Source: Dyella japonica DSM 16301
GTDB lineage: Bacteria > Pseudomonadota > Gammaproteobacteria > Xanthomonadales > Rhodanobacteraceae
Direction: 5' to 3'
DNA: 64,000 nucleotides
NCBI RefSeq assembly: GCF_001010355.1
Contig: NZ_JPLA01000023.1
Span: forward strand, 1 to 64,000
The number at the start of each line of letters is the position of its first letter. Positions within the stretch are counted from its first letter, which is position 1. Shown here one piece after another: positions 26,489-35,774 of this stretch. A program made the position numbers and the translations under genes. The notes under the pieces were generated by a model. That model was not told where the DNA came from and ran no database searches. It worked only from the letters and a program-made list of their open reading frames with translations.

Positions 26489-27337
26489 ATGAGACCGTTA
26501 CCCACCGAACTCCTTCGCAGCTTTGTCGTCGTGGCGCAGACCGCGAGCTTTACCGCGGCGTCCGAGCAGCTGTGCCTGTCGCAATCGACCGTCAGCCAGC
26601 ACATCCGGCGCTTGGAGGATCTGGTGGGCGTGCCCCTGTTCGAACGCGATACGCGCAACGTGCGCATGTCGCACCAGGGCGAGTCGCTGCATCGTTATGC
26701 CGTGCGAATTCTCGATCTGATGGACGAGGCGATGACCACCGTGTGCGGACCGCCGTTGAACGGCACGGTGCACCTGGGCCTGCCGGAGGACTTCGCCTCC
26801 TCGCGCCTGGCCGGTGCGCTGGGCAGTTTCGTGCGGCGCAATCCGGAGGTGGAGCTGGTGATACGCACGGGGCTCAGCGGCGATCTGTTTCGCGAACTCG
26901 ACGAGAACAAGCACGACCTCGTGTTTGCCAAGCGCCTCAGCGGCAGCCAACGCGGCTATGTGGTGAAGAGCGAGCCGCTGCACTGGTGCACCGGCGCGTC
27001 ATCGCCGGTGCGTGGCGATGAGGCCGTGCTGCCTTTGGCCGTCCATCCCGAACCGAGCATCACGCGTTCGCGCATGTTCGAGACCTTGAAGGCGGCCAAC
27101 CGTTCGTACCGCGTCGCCGTCGTGAGCAGCAGCATCATGGTGATCCAGGCCGCGGTGATGGCCGGCCTGGGCGTGGCCGCATTCACCGGCTATGCCATGC
27201 CCGAAGGCATCGTGCCGCTGGCCGAGGATCTTCCGCCGCTGGGCGTGCTCGATTACGTGATCGACCGGCAGCCATCGATCTCGCAGGCGGCGCAGGCGCT
27301 GGAGCATGTGCTCGCGGACGCGGCGAAGGAGCTGTGA
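26489..27337 (+). CDS. LysR-family transcriptional regulator
   Basis: Regulator of 282 residues. The winged helix at residues 4-63 contains A-S-F-T-A-A-S-E-Q-L and S-Q-S-T-V-S-Q-H-I-R-R-L-E, followed by a linker helix and a periplasmic-binding-like effector domain. It is divergent from the alpha/beta hydrolase at 25543, the classical layout for a LysR activator and its target, so control of that gene and itself is likely. The effector is unknown. Confidence 0.94.
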   Translation: MRPLPTELLRSFVVVAQTASFTAASEQLCLSQSTVSQHIRRLEDLVGVPLFERDTRNVRMSHQGESLHRYAVRILDLMDEAMTTVCGPPLNGTVHLGLPEDFASSRLAGALGSFVRRNPEVELVIRTGLSGDLFRELDENKHDLVFAKRLSGSQRGYVVKSEPLHWCTGASSPVRGDEAVLPLAVHPEPSITRSRMFETLKAANRSYRVAVVSSSIMVIQAAVMAGLGVAAFTGYAMPEGIVPLAEDLPPLGVLDYVIDRQPSISQAAQALEHVLADAAKEL

Positions 27338-27359
27338 GCGCTCCCTCGCGCGCTACGCT

Positions 27360-28055
27360 TCAGGCGAGATGCTGGTGCAGGAATTCATAGGTGCGCCCGT
27401 TCGCCAGCGTGGCAGCGTTCGCGTCGTAATGCGTGCCGGTATGCCGGGCAAAGGCGTGGCTGCAACCGGGATAGCTGTAGATCGTCACGTTGCCCTTGTT
27501 GGCGAACGCGGCCTTGATCTTCGCCTGTGCATCCTTGGAAATGAACTCGTCTTCCTCGCCCAGGTGCATCATCAACGGCTCATCGATGGCGGGCGCTTCG
27601 GCCAGGTATTTCTCGGTGCCGCCGCCGTAGTACTCCACGCCCGCGTCGATGCTTGAGCGCGCGGCGGTGAGGTAGGTCATCAGGCCGCCGAGGCAATAGC
27701 CCATCACGCCGACCTTGCCATTGGCGCCTTCCAGCTTGCGTGCGGCTGCGACCACCGCTTCGACGTCGCGCTCACCGGCGTCGAAGTCGTACGCCGCATA
27801 CAGCGCGAGGCCTTTTTTCCAGTCCTGTTCCGACCACTCGTTCAAATCCAGGCCAGGCTCCTGTCGCCAGAACAGGTCCGGGCAGATCGCGATGAAGCCT
27901 TGTTCCGCCAGTTCGCGGCAGGACTGCCGCAGGTCGTTGTTGATGCCGAAGATTTCCTGCAGCACCACCACGGCTGGCGCAGGGGTGTGGTCGGGATAGT
28001 CGATGTAGAGCCGAAAGCTGCCGTCGGCCGTTGAAAGCGTGTGGTACTCGCCCAT
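27360..28055 (-). CDS. Dienelactone hydrolase family protein
   Basis: Cytoplasmic alpha/beta hydrolase of 231 residues with the Cys-Asp-His triad of the family: Cys in M-G-Y-C-L-G-G, Asp in G-E-E-D-E-F and His in G-C-S-H-A-F. The Glu that orders the triad is in V-L-Q-E-I-F-G-I. The ATG at 28055 follows GGAG; a longer open frame to 28187 is not used. No other ring-cleavage genes are nearby, so a detoxification or general esterase role is as likely as a role in aromatic catabolism. It is probably transcribed with the membrane protein upstream. Confidence 0.9.
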   Translation of the reverse strand: MGEYHTLSTADGSFRLYIDYPDHTPAPAVVVLQEIFGINNDLRQSCRELAEQGFIAICPDLFWRQEPGLDLNEWSEQDWKKGLALYAAYDFDAGERDVEAVVAAARKLEGANGKVGVMGYCLGGLMTYLTAARSSIDAGVEYYGGGTEKYLAEAPAIDEPLMMHLGEEDEFISKDAQAKIKAAFANKGNVTIYSYPGCSHAFARHTGTHYDANAATLANGRTYEFLHQHLA

Positions 28056-28125
28056 GACGTACTCCGAAGATGTGTCGCCCCCGTACCAGCGGGCGACGTG
28101 GCAGACCCTGCAGGATGACGTGGCC

Positions 28126-28614
28126 TCAGGCGACGGCGCGCACCCTGAAGGATTTGGTGGCGCGCACGGCAACCACGATGAAGACAATCAACACCACCAG
28201 TTCGGTGGCACCAAACAGCTTCTGCTTCAGATCCGGCGCCAGCGCGTTCAACACCGGCAACTTCGCGAAAATCTGCGCGACCAGGACGAACATCAGGAAG
28301 TACTCGCTGATCACGATGCCGATGGGAAACTGCGCGGTCCAGAAGCCGGAGCGGCCAATCGAGCGCCTTGCCATCACTGTCCAGGCCAGCACGATCAGGG
28401 CGATCACGCCCACCACGATGGCCGGCGTGACGCCATGGAACGGAAAGAAGAACCCGGTGACGCTGGTGATGACTGCCGTCCAGAGGAAGCTCGTGATGGC
28501 GCCCGAGCGATAGCGGCCGACCATCAGGTCGCGTATGGCCCAGAGGCCGACGATGGTCGCGACGAGACTGATCAGCGTGTGGAAAGCGGTAAGCCAACCC
28601 AGTGGTGTATTCAT
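28126..28614 (-). CDS. Small integral membrane protein of unknown function
   Basis: Protein of 162 residues with five or so hydrophobic segments (about residues 5-25, 38-58, 60-80, 95-115 and 130-150) and a basic C terminus. No motif that fixes a function; it resembles uncharacterised four- or five-helix inner-membrane proteins. The ATG at 28614 follows GGAGCG; the open frame to 28875 is longer but its N-terminal part is low-complexity and unlikely to be coding. It lies 70 bases before the dienelactone hydrolase gene on the same strand. Confidence 0.78.
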   Translation of the reverse strand: MNTPLGWLTAFHTLISLVATIVGLWAIRDLMVGRYRSGAITSFLWTAVITSVTGFFFPFHGVTPAIVVGVIALIVLAWTVMARRSIGRSGFWTAQFPIGIVISEYFLMFVLVAQIFAKLPVLNALAPDLKQKLFGATELVVLIVFIVVAVRATKSFRVRAVA

Positions 28615-28913
28615 CAAGGCGCTCCGTGGTGGTGTCGCGGAAACAAACGTGGGCACGGCTCGCGCAGGGGCGATGCATCGCGATGCCGCCATAAGCTGTT
28701 GCGTTGCGTTTGGTTGCTCGGACGGTCCCCTGGCCGCCCGCTGCCCACTATGCGCCCGTCGCCGGCCTGGCCTCAATCCGTCTGTGGGTATAACCGGAGG
28801 GGCGTGTTGTGAAACGCAGGTGACAGCGGCCCGGTGGCGCGCCAGTTCTTGTAAACCGCCGGGCGCAAAGGGCATATTGGTCGGGCAGCAGCAGTTCGCC
28901 GTTGGGAGAAGTC

Positions 28914-29927
28914 ATGCGGGTCCGCCTCGAAGATGTAGCACGCGCAACGGGTGTCTCGCCAAAAACGGTTTCCCGCGTTCTCAACGAAGAATCCTCGGTG
29001 AAGGAATCCACCCGCCAGAAGGTGCTGGCGGCGATGGAGTCGATGAACTACCGCCCCAGCCCGGCGGCGCGTGGTCTGGCGGGCAGCCGCTCGTTCCTGG
29101 TGGCGATGCTTTATGACAACAACGACAACCCAGCCTCGACCTATCTGGCCGAGGTGCAGGACGGCGTGCTCGATGCCTGCGACGCCCACCGCTACAGCAT
29201 GATGGCCTGCCCGCTGCGCATGCGCGGGCAGGACTTCATCCGTCGTGTCGATGCGCTGGTGTTCGATCACCATATCGAAGGCGTGATCATGACGCCGCCG
29301 CTCACCGACTACGCGCCGCTGCTGCAGCGCCTGAAGGAACACGGCGTGCCGCATTCGAGCATTTCGCCGGTGCATCGCGAAGCGTCCATCGGCGTGTGCA
29401 TGGACGAGCAGCAGGCAGCCAAGGCCCTGGTGATGCACCTGGTGGAACTGGGTCACAGGCGCATCGCGCATATCGTGGGCATCGCCAATCACGGTGCCAG
29501 CCGCTGGCGCATGGCCGGCTACAAGGAAGCGCTCGCGACCGCAGGCTTGCCGTTCGATCCGCAATACGTGGTGCAAGGTGAGTTCTCGTTCGGTTCGGGC
29601 GTGCTGGCCGCACGCGAGCTGTTTGCCTTGCCCGAGCAGCCCACGGCGATTTTTGCCGCGAACGACGACATGGCTGCGGGCGTCATGTGGGCGGCCAATG
29701 AGCGTGGATTGAAAGTGCCGCGCGATCTTTCCGTCTGCGGCTTCGATGACACCCCGCTGGCCACCCAGCTGTGGCCGCCGCTGACCACCGTGCGCCAGCC
29801 CAGCCGCGAGATGGGCAAGCTGGCTGCGCTGCAGTTGATGGAAGTGTTGCGTGGACGCGGCGACGGCCTGCTGGTGCAGGTGCCGTACGCGCTCCAGCTG
29901 CGCGAATCGACCTCCAAGGCGCCTTAG
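28914..29927 (+). CDS. LacI-family transcriptional regulator (probable beta-glucoside regulon repressor)
   Basis: Regulator of 337 residues. The helix-turn-helix and hinge (V-R-L-E-D-V-A-R-A-T-G-V-S-P-K-T-V-S-R-V-L, then R-P-S-P-A-A-R-G-L-A) are typical of LacI, followed by a periplasmic-binding-type sugar domain (V-C-G-F-D-D-T-P-L near the end). The ATG at 28914 follows GGGAGAA. The next gene encodes a GH3 beta-glucosidase, and a 14-base palindrome of LacI-operator style occurs before that gene and twice before the following TonB receptor, so these are probably its targets. No copy is seen before its own gene. Confidence 0.92.
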   Translation: MRVRLEDVARATGVSPKTVSRVLNEESSVKESTRQKVLAAMESMNYRPSPAARGLAGSRSFLVAMLYDNNDNPASTYLAEVQDGVLDACDAHRYSMMACPLRMRGQDFIRRVDALVFDHHIEGVIMTPPLTDYAPLLQRLKEHGVPHSSISPVHREASIGVCMDEQQAAKALVMHLVELGHRRIAHIVGIANHGASRWRMAGYKEALATAGLPFDPQYVVQGEFSFGSGVLAARELFALPEQPTAIFAANDDMAAGVMWAANERGLKVPRDLSVCGFDDTPLATQLWPPLTTVRQPSREMGKLAALQLMEVLRGRGDGLLVQVPYALQLRESTSKAP

Positions 29928-29979
29928 GGACTTCGGGTAGGCGTACCGCCGCTCCGGCCTTGGTCCGAGGCAGGCCCGA

Positions 29980-30049
29980 GTCGCGCACAGGGTGCGCTCC
30001 CACAGGGAGAGCCTGCCTATCCCTTGTGGGAGCGCACCCTGTGCGCGAC
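29980..30049. repeat. REP-like inverted pair (copy 2)
   Basis: Arms at 29980-30007 and 30021-30049 carry the same core as copy 1 (AGCGCACCCTGTGCGCGAC in one orientation), here with GTGGG in place of GTAGG and one base inserted in the second arm. The spacer is short (13 bases). Flanking AGGCCC/GGGCCT partly extends the pairing. Confidence 0.85.
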
Positions 30050-30176
30050 GGGCCTCCCTCAACGGATCATTTTGCGAAGCAAACGCCTCGACTTCGCATA
30101 ATGACCTGATTTAAAAAGAAAATGTCGGCAAGGAGAGGTCTCTGCCGCCCCGTCCACGGCGTGCTGCATCGCAAAT

Positions 30177-30190
30177 TGACAGCGCTGTCA
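30177..30190. promoter_or_regulatory. LacI-type operator before the GH3 gene
   Basis: TGACAGCGCTGTCA, a perfect 14-base palindrome with central CG, as LacI-family operators have. It overlaps a TTGACA -35-like hexamer and lies 67 bases before the start codon. Identical copies lie at 33018 and 33042. Confidence 0.8.
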
Positions 30191-30257
30191 TTTCTGTCAG
30201 TCTCCGTGCCGACTGGCTCCGAGGGGGAGCCATCCCCCCTGTCTGCTGGAGAGAGCC

Positions 30258-32765
30258 GTGCGGGCTTCCGTTCGTCGATTGCGTTGTGTACCGACCGTTC
30301 TTGCCGTGGCCCTGGCCTGCGCCATGAGTGTCGCTTCCGCCGACGACGCGTCCACCGTGCATCCCGACAGCTGGCCGCGCGCCAGCTGGCCGTTTGCCAA
30401 GGACGCGGCGCTGGAACAGCGCGTAGCCGCCTTGATGGCGAAGATGACGGTGGAGGAAAAAGTCGGTCAGCTGGTTCAGGCCGATATCCTCAGCGTGACG
30501 CCGGACGACGTGCGCAAGTACCACCTCGGCGCGATCCTCGCCGGCGGAAATTCCAAGCCCAATGCGCAGCTCACTGCCACGGTGGCGCAGTGGCAGGCCT
30601 TGTCCGAAGCGTTCTATCGCGCATCGATGGAACCCAACGGCAGTGCGCATCCGTCGATCCCGCTGCTGTTCGGCATCGATGCCGTGCACGGCCACAACAA
30701 CGTCGTTGGTGCCACGCTGTTCCCGCAGAACTCCGCGCTGGGCAATGCGCATGATCCGGAACTGATCCGTCAGATCGGCGAGGCCACGGCGGCCGAAGTG
30801 CGCGCCACCGGCATCAACTGGAGCTTCGCGCCGACCCTCGCCGTGCCGCAGGATGTGCGCTGGGGCCGCGCCTACGAAGGCTATTCGCAGGACCCCAAGC
30901 TTGTCGCGCAATACGCCACCGCGATGGTGGAAGGCCTGCAGGGCAAGGTCGGTACGCCGCAGTTCCTCGATGGCATGCATGTGCTCGCCTCGGCCAAGCA
31001 TTTCGTCGGCGACGGCGGCACCAGGAACGGCAAGGATCAGGGCGACGCGCAGATCAGCGAAGCGACGCTGCGCGATCTTCATGCCGCCGGCTATCCGCCC
31101 GCCATCGATGCGGGCGTGCAGACCGTGATGGCCTCGTTCTCGAGCTGGAACGGCACCAAGATGTCCGGCAACAAGGCGTTGATCACCGACGTGCTCAAGC
31201 AGCGCATGGATTTCCAGGGCCTGGTGGTCGGCGACTGGAATTCGCATGGCCAGGTGCCCGGTTGCGCGAACGACGATTGCCCGGCCTCGTTCAACGCCGG
31301 CCTGGACATGCTGATGGCGCCGGACAGCTGGCGCGGCCTGGTCGAACACACGCTGGCCGAAGTGAAATCCGGCGTGATTCCGCAGGCGCGGCTCGACGAC
31401 GCGGTGGCGCGCATCCTGCGCGTGAAGTTCCGCGCGGGCCTGTTCGAGGCCGGCGCGCCGTCAACGCAGCCGGTGGTGCAGAAAGCCGCGGAAATCGTGG
31501 GCAGCCCGGCCCATCGCGCCATCGCGCGCCGTGCCGTGCGCGAATCCATGGTGCTGCTGAAGAACAACGGCGGCCTGCTGCCGCTCGATCCACGCAAGCA
31601 CATCCTTATCGCAGGCGACGGTGCCGACAACATCTCGCGCCAGAGCGGCGGCTGGACGCTCAACTGGCAGGGCACCGGGCTGAAGAACGACAACTTCCCC
31701 GGTGCGCAGTCGATCGGTGCAGGCTTCGCGGAGCAGGTGTCGGCGGCGGGCGGTTCGGTGGAAATCGAAACGGACGGCCATTTCAAGACCAGGCCCGATG
31801 TGGCCGTGGTGGTGTTCGGCGAGGATCCCTACGCCGAGTTCCAGGGCGATATCCCGAACCTGATGTTCCATCCCGGCGACGATCACGAGCTGGAACTGAT
31901 CCGCCAGCTGCGCGCGCAGCACATACCGGTGGTGGCCGTGTTCCTGAGTGGCCGTACGCTGTGGGTCAATCGCGAAATCAACGCGGCCGACGCCTTTGTC
32001 GCCGCATGGTTGCCGGGCAGCGAGGGTGGCGGCGTCGCCGATGTGCTGCTGCGCAAGCGCGACGGCAGCATCGCCAACGACTTCCACGGCAAGCTGGCCT
32101 ATGCGTGGCCGAGCACGGCGGTGGTGGGGCAGGGCAAGCCGCAATTCGCGCTGGGCTATGGGCTCAGCTATGCCGACCACAGGTCGGTGCCCAAGCTATC
32201 GGAGGTGTCGGGCATCAGCGGCGAGCAGATCCCGATCGGCAACTATCTCGATCGCGGCAAGGCCGTGCATGGTTACAGCTTTACGCTGGTGGATACGCAC
32301 GGTGCATCGATGACCGGCGACGTATCGCCGGCCACCACGCCGGACGGCGCGCTGCACATGGCCGCGCTCGACTACAAGGCGCAGGAGGATGCACGCCGCT
32401 TCAGCTGGATCGGCGACAACGCCCAGCTGGCGATCCACGCGCGCACGCCGCTGGATCTGGATCGCGAGACCAATGGCGATGTGCTGCTGGTGACGACCTT
32501 GCGTGTCGACGCCATGCCCACGCAGAACGTGTGGGTCGGCATGGGCAAGGGCCATGTGCCGCTCGCCAAGACGCTGGCGACGTTGCCGCCGGGTCAGTGG
32601 ATACGCGTGGGCGTGCCGTTGAAGTGTTTCCGCGCAGCGGGCGCCGACATGCACCACATCGACCAGCCGTTTGCGTGGGGCGCCGGCAAGGGCACCGACG
32701 TGGCGATTTCCCGCGTGGCGCTCGGTACGGATGTGGATCAGGTGGTCGATTGCGTCAAGCAATGA
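30258..32765 (+). CDS. Exported GH3 beta-glucosidase (exo-1,3/1,4-beta-glucanase type)
   Basis: Glycoside hydrolase family 3 enzyme of 835 residues with a signal peptide (cut after S-V-A-S-A). Domain order: GH3 TIM barrel (about 55-380), GH3 alpha/beta sandwich (about 415-640) and a C-terminal beta-sandwich extension of the ExoP type (about 670-835). The nucleophile is Asp326 in L-V-V-G-D-W-N-S-H-G; substrate-site motifs include G-I-D-A-V-H-G-H-N and S-A-K-H-F-V-G-D-G-G. The start is GTG with GGAGAG upstream. It cleaves glucose from the ends of beta-glucans or cello-oligosaccharides in the periplasm. It is probably induced with the TonB receptor through the shared operator. Confidence 0.95.
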   Translation: MRASVRRLRCVPTVLAVALACAMSVASADDASTVHPDSWPRASWPFAKDAALEQRVAALMAKMTVEEKVGQLVQADILSVTPDDVRKYHLGAILAGGNSKPNAQLTATVAQWQALSEAFYRASMEPNGSAHPSIPLLFGIDAVHGHNNVVGATLFPQNSALGNAHDPELIRQIGEATAAEVRATGINWSFAPTLAVPQDVRWGRAYEGYSQDPKLVAQYATAMVEGLQGKVGTPQFLDGMHVLASAKHFVGDGGTRNGKDQGDAQISEATLRDLHAAGYPPAIDAGVQTVMASFSSWNGTKMSGNKALITDVLKQRMDFQGLVVGDWNSHGQVPGCANDDCPASFNAGLDMLMAPDSWRGLVEHTLAEVKSGVIPQARLDDAVARILRVKFRAGLFEAGAPSTQPVVQKAAEIVGSPAHRAIARRAVRESMVLLKNNGGLLPLDPRKHILIAGDGADNISRQSGGWTLNWQGTGLKNDNFPGAQSIGAGFAEQVSAAGGSVEIETDGHFKTRPDVAVVVFGEDPYAEFQGDIPNLMFHPGDDHELELIRQLRAQHIPVVAVFLSGRTLWVNREINAADAFVAAWLPGSEGGGVADVLLRKRDGSIANDFHGKLAYAWPSTAVVGQGKPQFALGYGLSYADHRSVPKLSEVSGISGEQIPIGNYLDRGKAVHGYSFTLVDTHGASMTGDVSPATTPDGALHMAALDYKAQEDARRFSWIGDNAQLAIHARTPLDLDRETNGDVLLVTTLRVDAMPTQNVWVGMGKGHVPLAKTLATLPPGQWIRVGVPLKCFRAAGADMHHIDQPFAWGAGKGTDVAISRVALGTDVDQVVDCVKQ

Positions 32766-33017
32766 AAGCAGGGCGATCGGCCGGCCGGCTGGAGTTTGCG
32801 AGGTCGGCCAAAGCCCTCCCGAAAAGCGTCCAAAGGAAGGGACGCGTCAGTGATAACGGGCCATGGATGGCTGAAAGGCGATTTGCTCTTGCATCAAAAC
32901 CTGCGTCTCGGCGGTTCGCTTGATCGACAAGAATGAGCTGTAGCAAGGGTTCCGGGGGGATTTCCCACTTGCTGCCGCGCGTCAAGCTTCTGCCGGGGAA
33001 CCGGTCTATGATCCACA

Positions 33018-33031
33018 TGACAGCGCTGTCA
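33018..33031. promoter_or_regulatory. LacI-type operator, receptor copy 1
   Basis: TGACAGCGCTGTCA, identical to the site before the GH3 gene and extended to a 16-base palindrome by flanking A and T. Confidence 0.8.
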
Positions 33032-33041
33032 TCAATCTAAA

Positions 33042-33055
33042 TGACAGCGCTGTCA
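33042..33055. promoter_or_regulatory. LacI-type operator, receptor copy 2
   Basis: A third identical TGACAGCGCTGTCA, 24 bases centre to centre from copy 1, also flanked by A and T. Two tandem sites suggest tight control or cooperative binding. Confidence 0.8.
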
Positions 33056-33131
33056 TCGGGGATGACATCAAACCAGTCGCCGTCGAGGGCGGTGACGAAC
33101 AACAATCCGAATTGAACTGAGGGGAAGCCAA

Positions 33132-35573
33132 ATGAAGTTGCGCTATTCGGCGTTGTACATCGCCATGTCCCTGGTACTCGCGCCTGGCGCGGTGCTGGCG
33201 GCGGATCAGGATGCAGCGCCGCAGAGCGCGTCTTCGCAAAATGCCGCGCCGCCAGGCGAGCGCAAGGTGAAGCAGCTCGATGCGATTTCGGTGAGCGCGA
33301 CCAAGAGCGAGACGCTGCTCCAGAAAACGCCCGTCGCCGTCAGCGCCATCACGCCCGACACGCTCGACAAAGAGCGCGTGATGACCGTGCAGGATCTGAC
33401 CAAGCTCGTGCCGGGCCTGCAGGGCACCAGCCAGGGCGACCACGGCGTGGTCACGCTGACCTTGCGCGGTATCGGCAACGACAGCGCGAAAACCGAATAC
33501 GCCGATCCGGAAGTGGCCACCTTCGTCGATGGCGTGTACGCGCCGCGTGCCGAAGCGGCCTCCGGCCTGCTGCTGGACATGGATGGCGTCGAAGTGCTGC
33601 GCGGCCCGCAGGGCACGCTGTGGGGCCGCAACTCCACTGCCGGCGCGATCAGCTTCCAGACGGCCAAACCCGATATCAGTGCGGGCTTCTACGGCAATGC
33701 GCAGATGGAAGCGGGCAACTACAACCAGTTGGGTGCGCGCGCCGCGTTCAACCTGCCGATCAGCAGCACGTTTGCCATGCGCGTGGCGGTGGTGCACGAG
33801 CAGCACGACGGTTATGTCGATTACCAGAACCCGTCGACCGAACTGCCCAGCGTCGCGCAGCAGCAGCAGGCGTATCTGGCTTCGCCCGCTTCGGGCGGAA
33901 CGCTGGCCAACTTCAAGCCGATCGACCCGAGCCAGTACGTGCAGGGCGGTCCGAAGTACAACTCGCAGGATCAGTCCGCCGCACGCGTGAGCGCGTTGTG
34001 GCAGCCCAGCGATTCGTTCAAGTGGAACCTGTCGTACGAGTACTTCCTCGATCGCGGCACGCCTGATATGAGCCTGATGCAGACGCCGCGCCAGGGTCAG
34101 GAGTTCTGGTCCGCGCTGATCGACACGGCGCCGTACCTGGACCGCACGTCCAAGACGGTGCGCAGCCGCATGGACTGGAACATCAACGACGGCATGGAGC
34201 TGAGCTATATCGCCGGCTACAACCGCTACTCGGGCAAGAGCGACTTCGACCAGGACGTCGGCGTCAGCGTGCCCACCAGCTTCACCACCAATGGCGTGTA
34301 CCAGGACGACCGCACCAACTACTCCAACTATGAAAGCTGGAGCCAGGAAGTGGACCTGAAGTCGACCGGCCCGCAGACCGTGGACTGGATCGTCGGCGCG
34401 TACTACGGCTACGAAGACAACAACATCCGCTTCGACATCCCGATCATGAACGGCACCAAGTACGGTTCCGTGAACTGGCAGGGCTCCTTCATCCAGCCGA
34501 AGGAAACGGTGGAGTCGTACGCCTTGTTCGGCCAGGCCACGTGGCATATGACCGATCACTGGCGCCTCACCGGCGGTGCGCGCTGGTCGCATGACGACAA
34601 GGAAAACAAGGGCGGCATCAACTGGGGCTGGAACTACGATCCGACCGTGCCGCAGTTGCCGATCTCGCCGGGCGTGTATCCGGATCCGTCCAACGGCTTC
34701 AGCATCTCGCAGCGCAATACGGCCAAGTACAGCAAGAGCAAGCCGACCTGGCTGGTGCGCGTGGACACCGACGTCGGCGCCAACGGCCTGCTGTACGCCA
34801 GCGTCTCCACCGGCTACAAGTCTGGCGGTACGCAGGACGCGGGCACGCTGTACAAGCCCGAGACGCTGACCAACTATGAAATCGGCAGCAAGTTCAGCTT
34901 CCTCGATGGCCGCATGACCTGGAACTCGGCGGTCTATTACGAAGACTTCAAGAACTTCCAGCTGTCCGCGCCCATCGTGTATCCGGATGGCAACCATGGC
35001 CTGGGCTTCTCCAACGTGGCCGGCAGCACCAAGGTGTTCGGCATCGAATCGGAGCTGGCGTACCAGACCAAGGACGATCGCGCCAACCTGATCTTCTCGG
35101 CCATCCCGAAGAAGGAGCTCGGCACGCTGATCTACGCGGGCAGCAACGACTACCAGGGCCTGCCCGCCTGTCCGCCGGCGTCCAACCTGGCCAACTGCGC
35201 CAACGTCACCGGCAACGATCTGCCGCATGCGCCGAATGTCTCGCTCACCGCGATCTACGAGCATGACTTCCATCTGGGCAACGGTGGCCGGCTCACGCCG
35301 CGCGTCAGCGCGCAGTACCAGAGCACGCAGTGGCTGAGCTACTTCAACCTCGGTTCTGGCGACCAGCAGAAGGCGTATACGCGTGGTGACCTCTCGCTGC
35401 GCTACACCGAGCCGGGCGACAAGTGGTGGGTCAACGCGTACGTGCAGAACATCTCCGACGGAAAGATCCGCACCAGCGCCGGTCGCTTCCTGATGTCTGA
35501 TGGTTCGCTGCAGTACGTATCGCAGTACCTGGCGCCGCGCACCTACGGTGTGCAGCTGGGCGTGTGGTTCTAA
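33132..35573 (+). CDS. TonB-dependent outer-membrane receptor (LacI-regulon)
   Basis: Receptor of 813 residues with a signal peptide (cut after V-L-A-A), a TonB-box-like segment (L-D-A-I-S-V-S-A-T), a plug (V-Q-D-L-T-K-L-V-P-G, L-R-G-I-G, V-L-R-G-P-Q-G-T-L-W-G-R-N) and a C-terminal barrel ending G-V-Q-L-G-V-W-F. The plug is of the BtuB/FecA-like group common in sphingomonads and xanthomonads and differs from receptors 1 and 3. With the GH3 enzyme and shared operators, a beta-glucoside or aglycone-bearing substrate is likely. The halogenase gene follows on the same strand. Confidence 0.94.
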   Translation: MKLRYSALYIAMSLVLAPGAVLAADQDAAPQSASSQNAAPPGERKVKQLDAISVSATKSETLLQKTPVAVSAITPDTLDKERVMTVQDLTKLVPGLQGTSQGDHGVVTLTLRGIGNDSAKTEYADPEVATFVDGVYAPRAEAASGLLLDMDGVEVLRGPQGTLWGRNSTAGAISFQTAKPDISAGFYGNAQMEAGNYNQLGARAAFNLPISSTFAMRVAVVHEQHDGYVDYQNPSTELPSVAQQQQAYLASPASGGTLANFKPIDPSQYVQGGPKYNSQDQSAARVSALWQPSDSFKWNLSYEYFLDRGTPDMSLMQTPRQGQEFWSALIDTAPYLDRTSKTVRSRMDWNINDGMELSYIAGYNRYSGKSDFDQDVGVSVPTSFTTNGVYQDDRTNYSNYESWSQEVDLKSTGPQTVDWIVGAYYGYEDNNIRFDIPIMNGTKYGSVNWQGSFIQPKETVESYALFGQATWHMTDHWRLTGGARWSHDDKENKGGINWGWNYDPTVPQLPISPGVYPDPSNGFSISQRNTAKYSKSKPTWLVRVDTDVGANGLLYASVSTGYKSGGTQDAGTLYKPETLTNYEIGSKFSFLDGRMTWNSAVYYEDFKNFQLSAPIVYPDGNHGLGFSNVAGSTKVFGIESELAYQTKDDRANLIFSAIPKKELGTLIYAGSNDYQGLPACPPASNLANCANVTGNDLPHAPNVSLTAIYEHDFHLGNGGRLTPRVSAQYQSTQWLSYFNLGSGDQQKAYTRGDLSLRYTEPGDKWWVNAYVQNISDGKIRTSAGRFLMSDGSLQYVSQYLAPRTYGVQLGVWF

Positions 35574-35628
35574 GGATGTTCGGGGCGGCCCCATGACTGT
35601 CGCGCCGCCGCTGGTTTGCCGTTCTATA

Positions 35629-35652
35629 GGCGATGCTCCGGGGAGCATCGCC
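35629..35652 (+). terminator. Hairpin between receptor 2 and halogenase
   Basis: GGCGATGCTCC (35629-35639) pairs with GGAGCATCGCC (35642-35652). It follows the receptor stop by 55 bases and has no immediate T tract. It may lower read-through into the halogenase gene. Confidence 0.5.
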
Positions 35653-35774
35653 GCCTCTCCCCTTGAATGGCGTTTTTGCCGGGCCCGCGTGGGGCGGCCC
35701 GGCAGTTCTTTCTTGTTATCGTCTGCGGATGCATTGCCGCAACGCGCTGGCGTTCCCGCCGGCCGGGAGTTCAC

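Larger units (their letters stand above)
29928..30257. promoter_or_regulatory. Intergenic region with REP-like pair and GH3 promoter
   Basis: A 330-base gap without a gene. It holds the second REP-like inverted pair (29980-30049), an AT-rich stretch near 30060-30120 and the LacI-type operator overlapping a TTGACA hexamer at 30176-30181. Confidence 0.7.
32766..33131. promoter_or_regulatory. Intergenic region before TonB receptor 2
   Basis: A 366-base gap. The first 240 bases show no recognisable gene or RNA; the last 120 hold two LacI-type operators and the ribosome site (GAGGGGAAG) of the receptor gene. Confidence 0.7.

Noticed and set aside
27360..28055. Dienelactone hydrolase as evidence for an aromatic ring-cleavage pathway
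   Set aside because: No dioxygenase, cycloisomerase or transport gene of such a pathway is in the surrounding region.
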